Assembly: GCF_020662345.1 (NCBI RefSeq)
Contig: NZ_VMOA01000004.1
Span: 62,001 to 126,000 of the forward strand
Source: Methylobacterium sp. W2
Lineage (GTDB): Bacteria > Pseudomonadota > Alphaproteobacteria > Rhizobiales > Beijerinckiaceae
Direction: 5' to 3'
Length of the DNA stretch: 64,000 nt
Shown here: piece by piece, positions 8,299-17,134 of the stretch
Layout of the letters: each line of letters opens with the position of its first letter
Numbering within the stretch: the first letter of the stretch is position 1
Notes under the pieces: generated by a model
Databases searched by the model: none
The model's input: only the letters and a program-made list of their open reading frames with translations
Told to the model about the DNA's origin: nothing
Translations under genes and position numbers: made by a program

Positions 8299-8538
8299 TC
8301 AGTCGCAGGATTCGCGGGTCACTGTCTTGCGGTCGCCTTCTTCGTTCTCGCGGGTCACCGATTTCACCCGGCAGCCGTCGCGCGTCTCACGGGTCTCGAC
8401 GGTGCGGGTTTCGGATTCCGGCCGCTCGATGATGACGCGCTCGGGCACCTCACGTTCGATGATCGTGGTCTGGGCCTGGACCGCCGAGGCGCCGAAGAGG
8501 GTCAGCAGCGCGGCGGTGGTGAGGATCGATTGACGCAT
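8299..8538 (-). CDS. Small exported charged protein (79 aa)
   Basis: An N-terminal signal peptide MRQSILTTAALLTLFGASAVQAQ is followed by a ~55-residue mature part. This part is rich in Glu, Arg and Thr (IIEREVPERVIIERPESETR) and carries two cysteines, at CRVKSV and near the C-terminus. The ATG at 8538 is chosen over the one at 8544 because AAGGAG (8545-8550) then stands at normal spacing. A strong match to the EcfG stress-promoter consensus lies 29 bp upstream of the start. Function unknown; it is probably a periplasmic stress protein. Confidence 0.7.
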   Translation of the reverse strand: MRQSILTTAALLTLFGASAVQAQTTIIEREVPERVIIERPESETRTVETRETRDGCRVKSVTRENEEGDRKTVTRESCD

Positions 8539-8566
8539 GGACATCTCCTTCGAAACCATGCGCCCC

Positions 8567-8592
8567 AACGACGGGGCGAGCTGGACCGTTCC
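8567..8592 (-). promoter_or_regulatory. EcfG-type (general stress) promoter for the 79-aa exported protein
   Basis: On the minus strand GGAAC (8592-8588), a 17-nt spacer and CGTT (8570-8567) match the GGAAC-N16/17-CGTT consensus of alphaproteobacterial EcfG sigma factors. Transcription would begin about 8560, some 20 nt ahead of the start codon. Confidence 0.65.
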
Positions 8593-8640
8593 CGTCCTCG
8601 ATCCTGAATTGCCAAATTCTCCCACCCCCCTCACGCGAGG

Positions 8641-10818
8641 CTATCCTTCGATCTTCGAGAAGTCGGCGACTTCGCGGGTAGCTGCGCGCAGGGCGTTGAG
8701 TAGAGCGAGGCGGTTCTCGCGCAAGACCGGATCGTCCGCATTGACGATGACCTTCTCGAAGAACGCGTCCACCGGCGCGCGCAGGGTCGAGAGCGCCCGC
8801 ATGGCCCCCGAAAAATCCTCCGCCGCCACGGCTGCCGAAACGGACTGACGCGCGGCCACGAGCGCCTGAGACAAGGCCTGCTCCTCTGGCTCGCCGGAGG
8901 CGGCGATGGCGGCGCGATCCGGCTCGGCCTCGTAGGAGCGCCCGTCCTTCTTCTCCTCGATCCGGAGGATGTTGGCCGCGCGCTTGTAGCCGGCGAGCAG
9001 GTTCTTGCCGTCGTCGGTCTCGAGGAACTGGCCCAGGGCCTCCACGCGGCGGACGACCATGAGGAGATCGTCCTGGCCGGGCAGGGCGAAGACGGCATCG
9101 ATCAGATCGTGGCGGGCGCCCTGGTCGCGGAGATAGACTTTGAGGCGGTCGGCGAAGAAGGCGAGGAGATCGCCGGGAAGGGGATCTTCGAGACTCCCGT
9201 GGTTCTCCAGCGCGGCCAAATCGCGGTCGTCATCTCCGGAAAAGGTCATGATGACGACGTGCCGGTTCTTCTGGACATAAAAAGCGTCCTCCAACACATC
9301 CTCTCGGAGATTCAGACGCAATCCGTTCTCCAGAATCAGTCGGACCACCCCAAGGGCTGCCCTTCTGAGCGCATAGGGATCCTTGCTGCCGGTGGGCTTC
9401 TCATCGATAGACCAGAAACCGGCAAGGGTATCGAACTTGTCCGCCAAGGCCACAGCGATCGAAACAGGATCGGCCGGCACTCGGTCGGATGGACCGACGG
9501 GTTTGTAGTGCTCTTCCACCGCCGCACAGACGCTGGGATGCTCGCCTTGAAGCGCCGCATATTTGCGACCCATGAGGCCCTGAAGCTCCGGAAACTCCCC
9601 GACCATTTCCGTGACGAGATCGGCTTTCGCGAGCTGAGCGCCGCGACTGGCGAGTTGTACGTCGGCGCCAATAGTGGGTGCGATGCCACGCGCCAGCGAC
9701 GCGATACGCGCCACCCGCTCACCCTGTGTCCCGAGCTTCTCGTGAAAGACGATGCTGTCGAGTTTTGCCAGACGGTCTTCGAGTCGGATCGCCTTGTCGG
9801 TTTCCCAGAAGAACTTCGCGTCCGAGAGGCGAGCGCGGACCACGCGCTCGTTTCCGCCGGTGATGGCGATGCCGCCATCGCTGGCGACGAGGTTCGAGAC
9901 GAGGATGAAGGCGGGAGCCAGGGTGTCGGAGCCGGACTCGCGTAGCACAAAGCACTTCTGGTTGGCCCGAATGGTGGCGCGGATCGCCTCGGCCGGGATG
10001 TCGAGGAAGCTCGGATCGAAGGTCCCGAGGAGCACCACTGGCCATTCCACGAGGCCGGCGACCTCGTCGAGCAGGCCCTCGTCCTCCACGAGTTCGAGGC
10101 CACGCGCGAAAGCAAGATCGCGGGCATCGTGCAGGATGATGTCCTTGCGCCGATCCGGGTCGAGCACGACCTTGGCACGCTCAAGCGACTGGACGTAATC
10201 GTCGAAGCGGCGAACCTCGATGGCGTCCGGGGCCAGGAAGCGGTGGCCGTAGGTGGTGGTGCCGGCGGTGATCCCATCCACGGAGAAAGGCACGATCTCG
10301 GGCGTTTCGGTCTCGGGGCCGAAGGTCGCCACGATGGATTGCAGCGGTCGCACCCAGCGCAGGCTTCCCGGCTGGACCGAGGCCGCGCCCCAGCGCATGG
10401 ATTTCGGCCAGGGGAAGCTCTTGATGATCGCCGGCAGGATTTCGGCCAGCACGTCGATCGTGTCCCGGCCGGGACGCTCGATCACGGCCACGTAGAACTC
10501 GCCCTTCTTCGGGTCGGTGACGGTGGTCGCCTGATCGAGGCTCGTCAGACCCGCGCTCTTGAGGAACCCTTGGATCGCCCCATCCGGTGCGCCGACGCGA
10601 GGTCCTTTACGCTCCTCGCGCACGTCCTTGCCGCGCGGCGGCAGGCCGGCCACGTGCAGGGCAAGCCGGCGCGGGGTGGAGAAGGCCTTGGCGCCCTCGT
10701 AGAGGAAGCCGCGCTCCACCAAGGCATCGGTGACGAGCTTCCGCAGGTCGTCCGCCGCGCGCCGCTGCATGCGGGCGGGAATCTCTTCGGAGCGCAGTTC
10801 GAGGAGGAGATCAGGCAT
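8641..10818 (-). CDS. glyS: Glycyl-tRNA synthetase beta subunit
   Basis: 725 residues, full length. It forms the alpha2-beta2 glycyl-tRNA synthetase with GlyQ and binds tRNA-Gly. The family N-terminus [18 protein letters not shown] is clear, followed by [11 protein letters not shown] and the HD-like central part ([20 protein letters not shown]). An anticodon-binding C-terminal region ends in [22 protein letters not shown]. It lies downstream of glyQ on the same strand with a 136-bp gap, as usual in Hyphomicrobiales. Confidence 0.96.
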   Translation of the reverse strand: MPDLLLELRSEEIPARMQRRAADDLRKLVTDALVERGFLYEGAKAFSTPRRLALHVAGLPPRGKDVREERKGPRVGAPDGAIQGFLKSAGLTSLDQATTVTDPKKGEFYVAVIERPGRDTIDVLAEILPAIIKSFPWPKSMRWGAASVQPGSLRWVRPLQSIVATFGPETETPEIVPFSVDGITAGTTTYGHRFLAPDAIEVRRFDDYVQSLERAKVVLDPDRRKDIILHDARDLAFARGLELVEDEGLLDEVAGLVEWPVVLLGTFDPSFLDIPAEAIRATIRANQKCFVLRESGSDTLAPAFILVSNLVASDGGIAITGGNERVVRARLSDAKFFWETDKAIRLEDRLAKLDSIVFHEKLGTQGERVARIASLARGIAPTIGADVQLASRGAQLAKADLVTEMVGEFPELQGLMGRKYAALQGEHPSVCAAVEEHYKPVGPSDRVPADPVSIAVALADKFDTLAGFWSIDEKPTGSKDPYALRRAALGVVRLILENGLRLNLREDVLEDAFYVQKNRHVVIMTFSGDDDRDLAALENHGSLEDPLPGDLLAFFADRLKVYLRDQGARHDLIDAVFALPGQDDLLMVVRRVEALGQFLETDDGKNLLAGYKRAANILRIEEKKDGRSYEAEPDRAAIAASGEPEEQALSQALVAARQSVSAAVAAEDFSGAMRALSTLRAPVDAFFEKVIVNADDPVLRENRLALLNALRAATREVADFSKIEG

Positions 10819-10954
10819 GGGGTCAGGTCGCGTCCGAAATGATAGTCAGGATGTCGTTGGCGCGACTGTTGCGGCCATCGATTTTTAAGTGAGGATATAA
10901 AACTCAACGGGCATTTTACAGGAAATGACCGATCTCTATGAATTGCCTATCCTT

Positions 10955-11902
10955 TCAAACCACGCCGCCACCCGCCGTCTTCAGCCACGCCGCGCCACAG
11001 GCCTTCGCCAATTCCCGCACCCGGAGGATGTAGCTCTGGCGCTCGGTCACCGAGATGATGCCGCGGGCATCGAGCAAATTGAAGACGTGGCTCGCCTTGA
11101 TGCACTGGTCGTAGGCCGGCTGCGCCATCCTGTGCCGGCCCGCGTCATCTTCCGGCGCGCCGGCAACGAGATAGGTGCGGCAGGCCTTCTCCGCGTCGGT
11201 GAACTGGCGGAACAGCATCGCAGTGTCCGCCGCCTCGAAGTTGTGGCGCGAATATTCCTGCTCGGCCTGGAGGAAGACGTCGCCATATGTGACCTTGTCG
11301 TCGCCCGTGCCACCGTTGAAGTTCAGGTCGTAGACGTTCTCGACGCCCTGGACGTACATGGCGAGGCGCTCAAGACCGTAGGTGAGTTCGCCGGCGACGG
11401 GTGAGCACTCGATCCCGGCGACCTGCTGGAAATAGGTGAACTGGCTCACCTCCATGCCGTCGCACCAGCACTCCCAGCCAAGCCCCCAGGCGCCCAATGT
11501 CGGGCTCTCCCAATCGTCCTCGACGAAGCGGATGTCATGGAGGCCGAGGTCGACGCCGATGGCGGCGAGGGAGGCTAGGTAGAGTTCCTGCAGGTTCGGC
11601 GGGTTCGGCTTCAGAATCACCTGAAACTGGTAATAATGCTGCAGCCGATTGGGGTTCTCGCCGTAGCGGCCATCCTTCGGGCGTCGCGAGGGCTGGACAT
11701 AGGCTGCCTTCCAGGGCTTCGGGCCGAGTGCCCGCAAGGTGGTGGCGGGATGGAACGTGCCGGCCCCCACTTCCATGTCGTAGGGCTGGAGGATCACGCA
11801 GCCCTGTGCGGCCCAGAAATTCTGCAGCGTCAGGATCAGACCCTGGAACGAGGTCCTGGGTGCGAGATCGACAGCGCTCGGCAGGGCTTGTGCGCTCGAC
11901 AT
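10955..11902 (-). CDS. glyQ: Glycyl-tRNA synthetase alpha subunit
   Basis: 315 residues. It is the catalytic class II subunit that activates glycine. The sequence begins [41 protein letters not shown], the typical alpha-subunit start. It continues with [31 protein letters not shown], which contains motif 2 residues, and [12 protein letters not shown]. The ATG at 11902 was chosen because residues before it do not fit the family. It precedes glyS in a likely operon. Confidence 0.96.
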   Translation of the reverse strand: MSSAQALPSAVDLAPRTSFQGLILTLQNFWAAQGCVILQPYDMEVGAGTFHPATTLRALGPKPWKAAYVQPSRRPKDGRYGENPNRLQHYYQFQVILKPNPPNLQELYLASLAAIGVDLGLHDIRFVEDDWESPTLGAWGLGWECWCDGMEVSQFTYFQQVAGIECSPVAGELTYGLERLAMYVQGVENVYDLNFNGGTGDDKVTYGDVFLQAEQEYSRHNFEAADTAMLFRQFTDAEKACRTYLVAGAPEDDAGRHRMAQPAYDQCIKASHVFNLLDARGIISVTERQSYILRVRELAKACGAAWLKTAGGGVV

Positions 11903-12030
11903 GGGGAAGCTTCCGGTCAGCGGGAAAGGGCGGCAGCGTTTAAGAGGCGGGCTTGCGGAGTCAAGCCGAGCCGTTCCCCGAAAGCGGGTGCGCGGCGGCA
12001 CACATTTTCGCCACGATTGAGTTTATCGCC

Positions 12031-12055
12031 GGAACTGTCCCGCTTGTCGCTGGTT
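12031..12055 (+). promoter_or_regulatory. Candidate EcfG-type promoter for the 84-aa exported protein
   Basis: GGAAC (12031-12035), a 16-nt spacer and GGTT (12052-12055) match the EcfG consensus in all but one position. It lies 65 bp upstream of the small exported-protein gene at 12120, which has a GGAGG ribosome-binding site. Confidence 0.45.
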
Positions 12056-12119
12056 CTAAGCACAAATCAAGGGATATGCCGGCTCACAAAAGAGCGGCGA
12101 GCATTGCGGAGGCCGGACC

Positions 12120-12374
12120 ATGCGCAAGTCGATCACTGTATTCGCCGCACTTTTTGCAGCATCGCTGGCCGCCACGCCGTTCGTCGTCGGCGCCTCGAAC
12201 GCACTGGCCACCACCGACAGGGCCGACATCGTCGCCATGCCCGCCCCGGTGACGGCGATCGAGGTTTCCTCCGTGCCGGCCCCCGCTGCGACGGAGACCT
12301 GCACACGCAAGGTCCGGGTGGTCTATTCGGGCTACGGTGCCCCGTCTTCGGCTTGCACGGTCGCGCTCCGCTGA
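12120..12374 (+). CDS. Small exported hypothetical protein (84 aa)
   Basis: A signal peptide, MRKSITVFAALFAASLAATP, is followed by a short alanine/valine-rich linker and a C-terminal CTRKVRVVYSGYGAP...CTVAL segment with two cysteines. I have the impression of similar Cys-Arg-Lys-Val tails in other small Hyphomicrobiales exported proteins but cannot name the family. A GGAGG lies 7-11 bases before the ATG. A probable EcfG promoter upstream points to stress-induced expression. It converges on the S49 peptidase gene 4 bp away. Confidence 0.7.
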   Translation: MRKSITVFAALFAASLAATPFVVGASNALATTDRADIVAMPAPVTAIEVSSVPAPAATETCTRKVRVVYSGYGAPSSACTVALR

Positions 12375-12378
12375 GGTC

Positions 12379-13257
12379 TCACAGTCCGTAGCGCGCCCAG
12401 GCTCCCCGCTCCTCGATCGCGGCGAGGGCGTCCGCGGCAAGACTGGTGCCGGCAAGGGCGATCATCGTCGAGCCCGGCACGGCCCGCCGCAGCAGCCTCC
12501 CGACGAACGATCCCTGCTTCTCGGCGACGAGCTTTAGCACGACGTCGTCGCCGAAGCGGGCCCTCAGGGTCGTTCGCACATCTCCCAGCGCGTCGATGAG
12601 ACCGAGGGGCAATGCTTGGCGACCCGTCCAGACGGCGCCAGTGAACAGGTTATCAGCGCCCGCCCTCACGGCGGGCCTGCGCTCGTTGACGAGCGAAGTG
12701 AAGAGATCCTGCACGTCGGCCTGGATCGCCTTCAAGCGCACGATGTCTTCTGGATTCTCAGGGCGGAACGGGTCGAGCATGGCCTTGGCCTCACCCTGGG
12801 TATGGACACGACGCTCGATGCCGATCCGTTCGATGAGCTTGTCGAAGCCGAAACCGGCGGAAACCACCCCGATTGACCCGATCAGCGACGTCGGATCGGC
12901 GACGATCTCATCCGCCGCGCAAGCGATCATGTAACCGCCGGAGGCGGCGACATCCTCGACGAAAGCGTAGACGGGCAGCTTCTTCTCCACAGCGAGCGCG
13001 CGGATGCGACGGTGGATGAGGTGGGATTGCGCCGGCGATCCGCCGGGCGAGTTGATGATGAGCGCCACCGCAGAGACGCCCGCCATCCCGAAGCCGCCTT
13101 CCAGGCTGGACGCCACCGTCGCCATGGAGAGACCGGACCGCAGAGGCGACACGGCACCGATGACACCGCTGAGGCGGATGACCGCCACGGTGGGCTTGCG
13201 GCCGCGCCACGCCTTCGGAACGATCGGGTGAAGGAAGCGCGGCAGGGCGAGGGGCAT
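12379..13257 (-). CDS. S49 family serine peptidase (SohB/SppA-like)
   Basis: 292 residues. Landmarks are the VIRLSGVIG strand, the oxyanion segment ALIINSPGGSPAQS (about 66-78) and the nucleophile motif VAASGGYMIACAADEIVAD, with Ser106 as probable catalytic residue. GSIGVVSAGFGFDKLIERIGIERRV follows. Family enzymes degrade cleaved signal peptides or membrane-associated peptides. There is no obvious N-terminal membrane anchor, so it may be a short cytoplasmic-side or amphitropic form. It lies upstream of glyQ on the same strand. Confidence 0.9.
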   Translation of the reverse strand: MPLALPRFLHPIVPKAWRGRKPTVAVIRLSGVIGAVSPLRSGLSMATVASSLEGGFGMAGVSAVALIINSPGGSPAQSHLIHRRIRALAVEKKLPVYAFVEDVAASGGYMIACAADEIVADPTSLIGSIGVVSAGFGFDKLIERIGIERRVHTQGEAKAMLDPFRPENPEDIVRLKAIQADVQDLFTSLVNERRPAVRAGADNLFTGAVWTGRQALPLGLIDALGDVRTTLRARFGDDVVLKLVAEKQGSFVGRLLRRAVPGSTMIALAGTSLAADALAAIEERGAWARYGL

Positions 13258-13456
13258 CGGTTTCGTCTCGGCTGAATGGGGAAGTGGCCAGCCCGGTCGC
13301 GAGGGACTGACCTCGTGTCCAAACCGGACATCACGAAATGGCGACGATCGAACCGTTTTACAGGCTTTGCCGTTTCACTCTGCCGGTATCGCAGCACTCG
13401 GCCGCAGGTCTGCGGTCGCCGAGATGCGATCCGCCGAAACAGGGAGACTGACCATC

Positions 13457-13825
13457 ATGCGTATCGTGACGTGGATGATCGTTCTGGTCGGGGTGCTGGG
13501 AGGGGCCTACGGGTCCCTGTCCCAGGCACGCGCGGCGCCGCTACCCGTGGCCGCCGTCGCGGGCACCGCCGGAACGGAACTCGTGGAGAAGGCGCATTGG
13601 CGTCGGCACCACTGGCGCCGCCGGCATCATTGGCATCGGCGCCATTACTGGCACCGTCCGCATTACGGCTACCGCCGGCACTACTGGCGGCCGCGCTACT
13701 ACCGTCCGATCTACGGCTACCACCGTTCGGCCTATGGATGGCGCCGGCCCTATTGGCACCGGCGTCATCACTGGCATCGCCATCACTGGCACCGCCGCCA
13801 TCATCACTGGCGCCGGTTCTACTGA
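13457..13825 (+). CDS. Exported His/Trp/Tyr/Arg-rich protein
   Basis: 122 residues. A signal peptide (MRIVTWMIVLVGVLGGAYGSLSQARAA) is followed by a short linker, and from about residue 47 by a segment made almost only of His, Arg, Trp and Tyr in HHW/RRH/HYW repeats. Such composition suggests metal, heme or nucleic-acid/LPS binding at the cell envelope, but no family gives a function. GGGAG lies 11 bases before the start. The repeats are low complexity, so similarity searches will be unreliable. Confidence 0.75.
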   Translation: MRIVTWMIVLVGVLGGAYGSLSQARAAPLPVAAVAGTAGTELVEKAHWRRHHWRRRHHWHRRHYWHRPHYGYRRHYWRPRYYRPIYGYHRSAYGWRRPYWHRRHHWHRHHWHRRHHHWRRFY

Positions 13826-13885
13826 GCGGTCGATTCGAAGCGTATCCGTTCGCGGCGAGGACGCCCTTCCTCGCCGCAAAAACCT

Positions 13886-14665
13886 TCACGGTGGCCAGGA
13901 CAGCCCGCGGTGAAGCGCGTCGGCCTCCGGCGTCATCGTTCCGTCGGCTCCCTGCAGGATGAGGGAAGGCGCTAGAGTGAACGGCGCGCGGCTCCCCTTG
14001 ATGCCCGTCACCAGAACCCGGATCGCGGGCCGCTCGCTCCGAGCCTGGACCGGTCTCGTGACGATCCGGCCGAAACGCTTCCGCAGGGCGGCCAGGCAAT
14101 CCGGCAGGGCATCGGCGCGATGTATCAGGCCGAGCGTCCCGCCGGGCTTCAGGAGGTCGAGACAGGCTTTGAGCCAAGATTCGAGATCGCCGCCGGAAAA
14201 CGTATGGGCCGAGGCCTTTCCCGGGACGGGCGATGACCTGTGGCGCCCCGATTCGAAGAAGGGCGGATTGGTGAGGACCAGATCCGCCATGTTCGACGAT
14301 AGTCCGGCCGCCCTCCGGCTCTCGACCGAGAGAATATCGGCGGCGGTCACCACGACCCGGCCATCGAGGCCGTTCCCCTGGATGTTCCTGCTTGCGAGGG
14401 CGGCGAGGTCCGGGTCACGCTCGACCAGGATGACCTTTGCCGTCGCCTCGTAGGTGGCCACCGCCAGCCCCACGGCCCCGGTGGCCGCGCCGACATCGAT
14501 GATGACCGCCCCCGGTGGCGGCCGCACGGCTCGGCTCAGGAGCACCGCGTCCGTGCCGGCGCGATGGTCCCCGCGCGGCGGCTGATACAGGCGAAGACGG
14601 CCGCCGAGCCACAGATCGGCGGTCGCAGCCTCGGTGACCGCCTCCTCGGCGCTCACATCACGCAT
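13886..14665 (-). CDS. SAM-dependent methyltransferase, TrmN6-like (tRNA1Val A37 N6-methyltransferase)
   Basis: 259 residues. The SAM-binding glycine loop DVGAATGAVG is at ~58-67, an acidic VERD at ~81-84, and the amino-methyltransferase motif IV NPPFF at 133-137. The pre-core segment LYQPPRGDHRAGTDAVLLSRAV is diagnostic of the YfiC/TrmN6 group, which methylates A37 of tRNA1(Val). The start at 14665 overlaps the end of the DUF2007 gene by 8 nt, so the two are probably coupled. In Hyphomicrobiales DUF2007, this methyltransferase and a divergent polyprenyl synthase often sit together. Confidence 0.85.
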   Translation of the reverse strand: MRDVSAEEAVTEAATADLWLGGRLRLYQPPRGDHRAGTDAVLLSRAVRPPPGAVIIDVGAATGAVGLAVATYEATAKVILVERDPDLAALASRNIQGNGLDGRVVVTAADILSVESRRAAGLSSNMADLVLTNPPFFESGRHRSSPVPGKASAHTFSGGDLESWLKACLDLLKPGGTLGLIHRADALPDCLAALRKRFGRIVTRPVQARSERPAIRVLVTGIKGSRAPFTLAPSLILQGADGTMTPEADALHRGLSWPP

Positions 14666-14882
14666 CGCGCAGTTCGTGCGCCAGGCCAGCATCCTCCAGA
14701 AGCCGTCGCGCATCGGACGCGTGATCGTCCGGAACGAGCAGCCGGCGGGCGAAAGCGCCGATCGAGCCTTCGAGCAGGCTCATATGTGTGTCGGCGATCA
14801 GGACCGGGATATCCGCCCCCTGCAGCAGCGACTCGGCAAAGCCCATCAGGACGATGTCGTTGCTCCGGATCAGCTCGGTCAT
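14658..14882 (-). CDS. DUF2007 domain-containing protein
   Basis: 74 residues: MTELIRSNDIVLMGFAESLLQGADIPVLIADTHMS then a helix ending in LLVPDDHASDARRLLEDAGL. This is the complete DUF2007 (putative signal-transducing, PII-uridylyltransferase-like) domain, a small alpha-beta fold of unknown function. The ATG at 14882 gives a product that begins exactly with the domain. It overlaps the start of the methyltransferase by 8 nt and diverges from the polyprenyl synthase gene. Confidence 0.85.
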   Translation of the reverse strand: MTELIRSNDIVLMGFAESLLQGADIPVLIADTHMSLLEGSIGAFARRLLVPDDHASDARRLLEDAGLAHELRDA

Positions 14883-15089
14883 GCGTCCACCCGCCCCATC
14901 GGCGGCCCCCTGCCGCCGCCCTTTGTATACAGGGAGAAACGCGGGATGTTGCAGCGCCTCGGCGCGCATGCGAAGGGGTGCCCGCGTGGATGTTGGTCAC
15001 GGGAGATTGCCCGGTCGAGCGGATCGGCCCGAGCGGCGGGTGCGCCGCCGGAATCTGCCCGGTGTGAAAAAGCTCGGGAGGCATCGCGT

Positions 15090-16112
15090 TTGGGTGTCGT
15101 CGTTTCCTTCGATGAGGGCCGCTCCGATCCGGAGTCGAGTCTGAACGATCTTGTGGCCCTGGTCGCCAAGGGCATGGAGCGCGTGAACGCGACCATCCTG
15201 TCGCGGACCGGGTCCGACGTCGCGATGATTCCGGAGGTGGCTAACCACCTCATCGCCTCCGGGGGCAAGCGCTTACGCCCCATCCTCACCCTCGCCACCG
15301 CCGATCTCTGCGGATACGGAGCCGGGGAGGGGGCGGTGAAACTCGCCGCCAGCGTCGAGTTCATGCACACGGCGACCCTTCTCCACGACGACGTGGTGGA
15401 CGAGAGCGACATGCGACGGGGCCGCGTGGCGGCACGGATCAAGTGGGGCAACGAGGCGAGCGTGCTCGTCGGCGATTTCCTCCTCGGCCAAGCCTTCCGC
15501 ATGATGGTGGAGGTCGGCTCGCTCCGCGCCCTCGACATCCTCTCGGCCGCCGCGACCGTCATCGCCGAGGGCGAGGTGATGCAGCTCACCGCCGCCAAGA
15601 ACACCGAGACCTCGGAGGACGAGTATCTCGCCGTCATCCGCGCTAAGACCGCGGAATTGTTCGCCGCCGCCTGCGAGGTGGGACCGGTGATAGCCGACCG
15701 TCCGAGAGCGGAGCAGGCGGCGTGCCGTTCCTACGGCATGAATCTCGGCATCGCCTTCCAGCTGATCGATGATGTGCTGGATTACGGCGGCACCAGCGCC
15801 TCCATGGGCAAGAATGTCGGCGACGATTTTCGCGAGGGCAAGATCACCCTGCCGATCGTCCTCGCCTTCCGACGGGGCAGCGAGGAGGAGCGGACCTTCT
15901 GGCGTCGCACGCTCCAGGACGGTCAGGTCGAAGAGTCCGATCTCGACAAGGCCCTCGCTATTCTGCGGAAGCACCGGGCTCTCGAAGATACGATCGACCG
16001 CGCACGCCATTACGGCGCCATCGCCCGCGACGCCTTAGCACTGTTCCCCAACGGGCCGATGAAGTCGGCCCTGCTGCAGGTCGTCGATTTCTGCATCGCC
16101 CGCGCGCATTGA
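15090..16112 (+). CDS. Polyprenyl diphosphate synthase (octaprenyl/decaprenyl type)
   Basis: 340 residues from a TTG start at 15090, chosen because GGGAGG lies eight bases upstream and the product then begins (M)GVVVSFDEG, which fits the family. Longer open frame upstream lacks similarity. It makes the long isoprenoid side chain of ubiquinone by condensing IPP units. The first aspartate-rich motif is HDDVVDESD and the second is LIDDVLDYGG; the intervening GGKRLRP, GDFLLGQAF and KTAELFAA segments are all present. Chain length (probably C50 in this group) cannot be fixed by eye. Confidence 0.9.
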   Translation: MGVVVSFDEGRSDPESSLNDLVALVAKGMERVNATILSRTGSDVAMIPEVANHLIASGGKRLRPILTLATADLCGYGAGEGAVKLAASVEFMHTATLLHDDVVDESDMRRGRVAARIKWGNEASVLVGDFLLGQAFRMMVEVGSLRALDILSAAATVIAEGEVMQLTAAKNTETSEDEYLAVIRAKTAELFAAACEVGPVIADRPRAEQAACRSYGMNLGIAFQLIDDVLDYGGTSASMGKNVGDDFREGKITLPIVLAFRRGSEEERTFWRRTLQDGQVEESDLDKALAILRKHRALEDTIDRARHYGAIARDALALFPNGPMKSALLQVVDFCIARAH

Positions 16113-16168
16113 CCCGATGGCGGCCTACCGATCCCGGCTCGTCAGGCGAGCCGGGCGGGGGAAGGCGA

Positions 16169-17044
16169 TCACCGCAGCAAGGCGGTCCGGACCCACCAAG
16201 ATGGCTGCGTCGCGCGGATGGCAACCGCCGCCCGAACCGCATCGGATCGCGTGGCGAATAAGCCGAACACCGTCGCGCCAGAGCCGGACATGCGGGCAAG
16301 ACGGCATCCCGGCCGGTCGCGCAGGGCCGAGAGCGTGTCGGCAATGACGGGCGCGACCGTGAGCGCCGGTGCTTCCAGATCGTTGCGAGCCGGCGTCACG
16401 GCGGCCAGGATCTCGCCGAAGCCGAGTCCCCGCGCAAGGATCGGATGGACCTCTCCGGCATGGCGCTGCCCCACCGTCAGCCCCAGTGCCTTGAAGACCG
16501 GCGCGGTGGCGACCGGTACGCCGGGATTGATCAGCACGGCCGGTAACGGCGCGAAAGTCAGCGCCGGCCCGACATCCTCTCCGGCGCCGCGCATCATCCG
16601 GCCGCGCAGATCGAGGCAGACGGGAACGTCCGCCCCGGTGGCACGGGCGGCCTCAACGACGGCGGGGTGATCGAGGGGAAGGTCGTTGAGACGCGCCAGC
16701 AGCCGCAGGGCGGCGGCGGCATCCGACGAACCGCCGCCGATCCCTGCCGCCACGGGCAGGCGCTTGATGAGGTGAAAGCGACCGAGACGTAGACCGGGGA
16801 TTGCCTTTGCGAGCCCTCGGGCCGCGCGGATCACCAAGTTGTCGTCGAGGGGACCGGCCGGTCCGGCGGTGGGTCCTGACACGTCGAGAGTCAGCGCGCC
16901 GCCGGGCGCCAAGCTCAGCGTATCCCCCGATCCGGTGAAGGCAACGAGACTTTCGAGCTCGTGATAGCCATCCCCCTCACGACGGCCGAGGACGTGGAGG
17001 GTCAGATTGATCTTCGCCGGAGCGCGGGTGACAAGGATGGGCAC
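16169..17044 (-). CDS. ispE: 4-diphosphocytidyl-2-C-methyl-D-erythritol kinase
   Basis: 291 residues. It phosphorylates CDP-methylerythritol in the non-mevalonate isoprenoid pathway, feeding the polyprenyl synthase encoded next door. The N-terminus [26 protein letters not shown] pattern (K11) and the GHMP ATP loop [17 protein letters not shown] at about residues 97-113 are both evident, as is the C-terminal [12 protein letters not shown]. The start codon is GTG at 17044. It converges with the polyprenyl synthase gene. Confidence 0.95.
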   Translation of the reverse strand: MPILVTRAPAKINLTLHVLGRREGDGYHELESLVAFTGSGDTLSLAPGGALTLDVSGPTAGPAGPLDDNLVIRAARGLAKAIPGLRLGRFHLIKRLPVAAGIGGGSSDAAAALRLLARLNDLPLDHPAVVEAARATGADVPVCLDLRGRMMRGAGEDVGPALTFAPLPAVLINPGVPVATAPVFKALGLTVGQRHAGEVHPILARGLGFGEILAAVTPARNDLEAPALTVAPVIADTLSALRDRPGCRLARMSGSGATVFGLFATRSDAVRAAVAIRATQPSWWVRTALLR

Positions 17045-17134
17045 GGCTTGCTCTGTCGAAGAGAGGCGGGTCTGTCGACCACGGGAACGCGCGGCCGGTC
17101 TGGCCCCGCGATCCCCTGCCCGTCAAGCCGGGTC

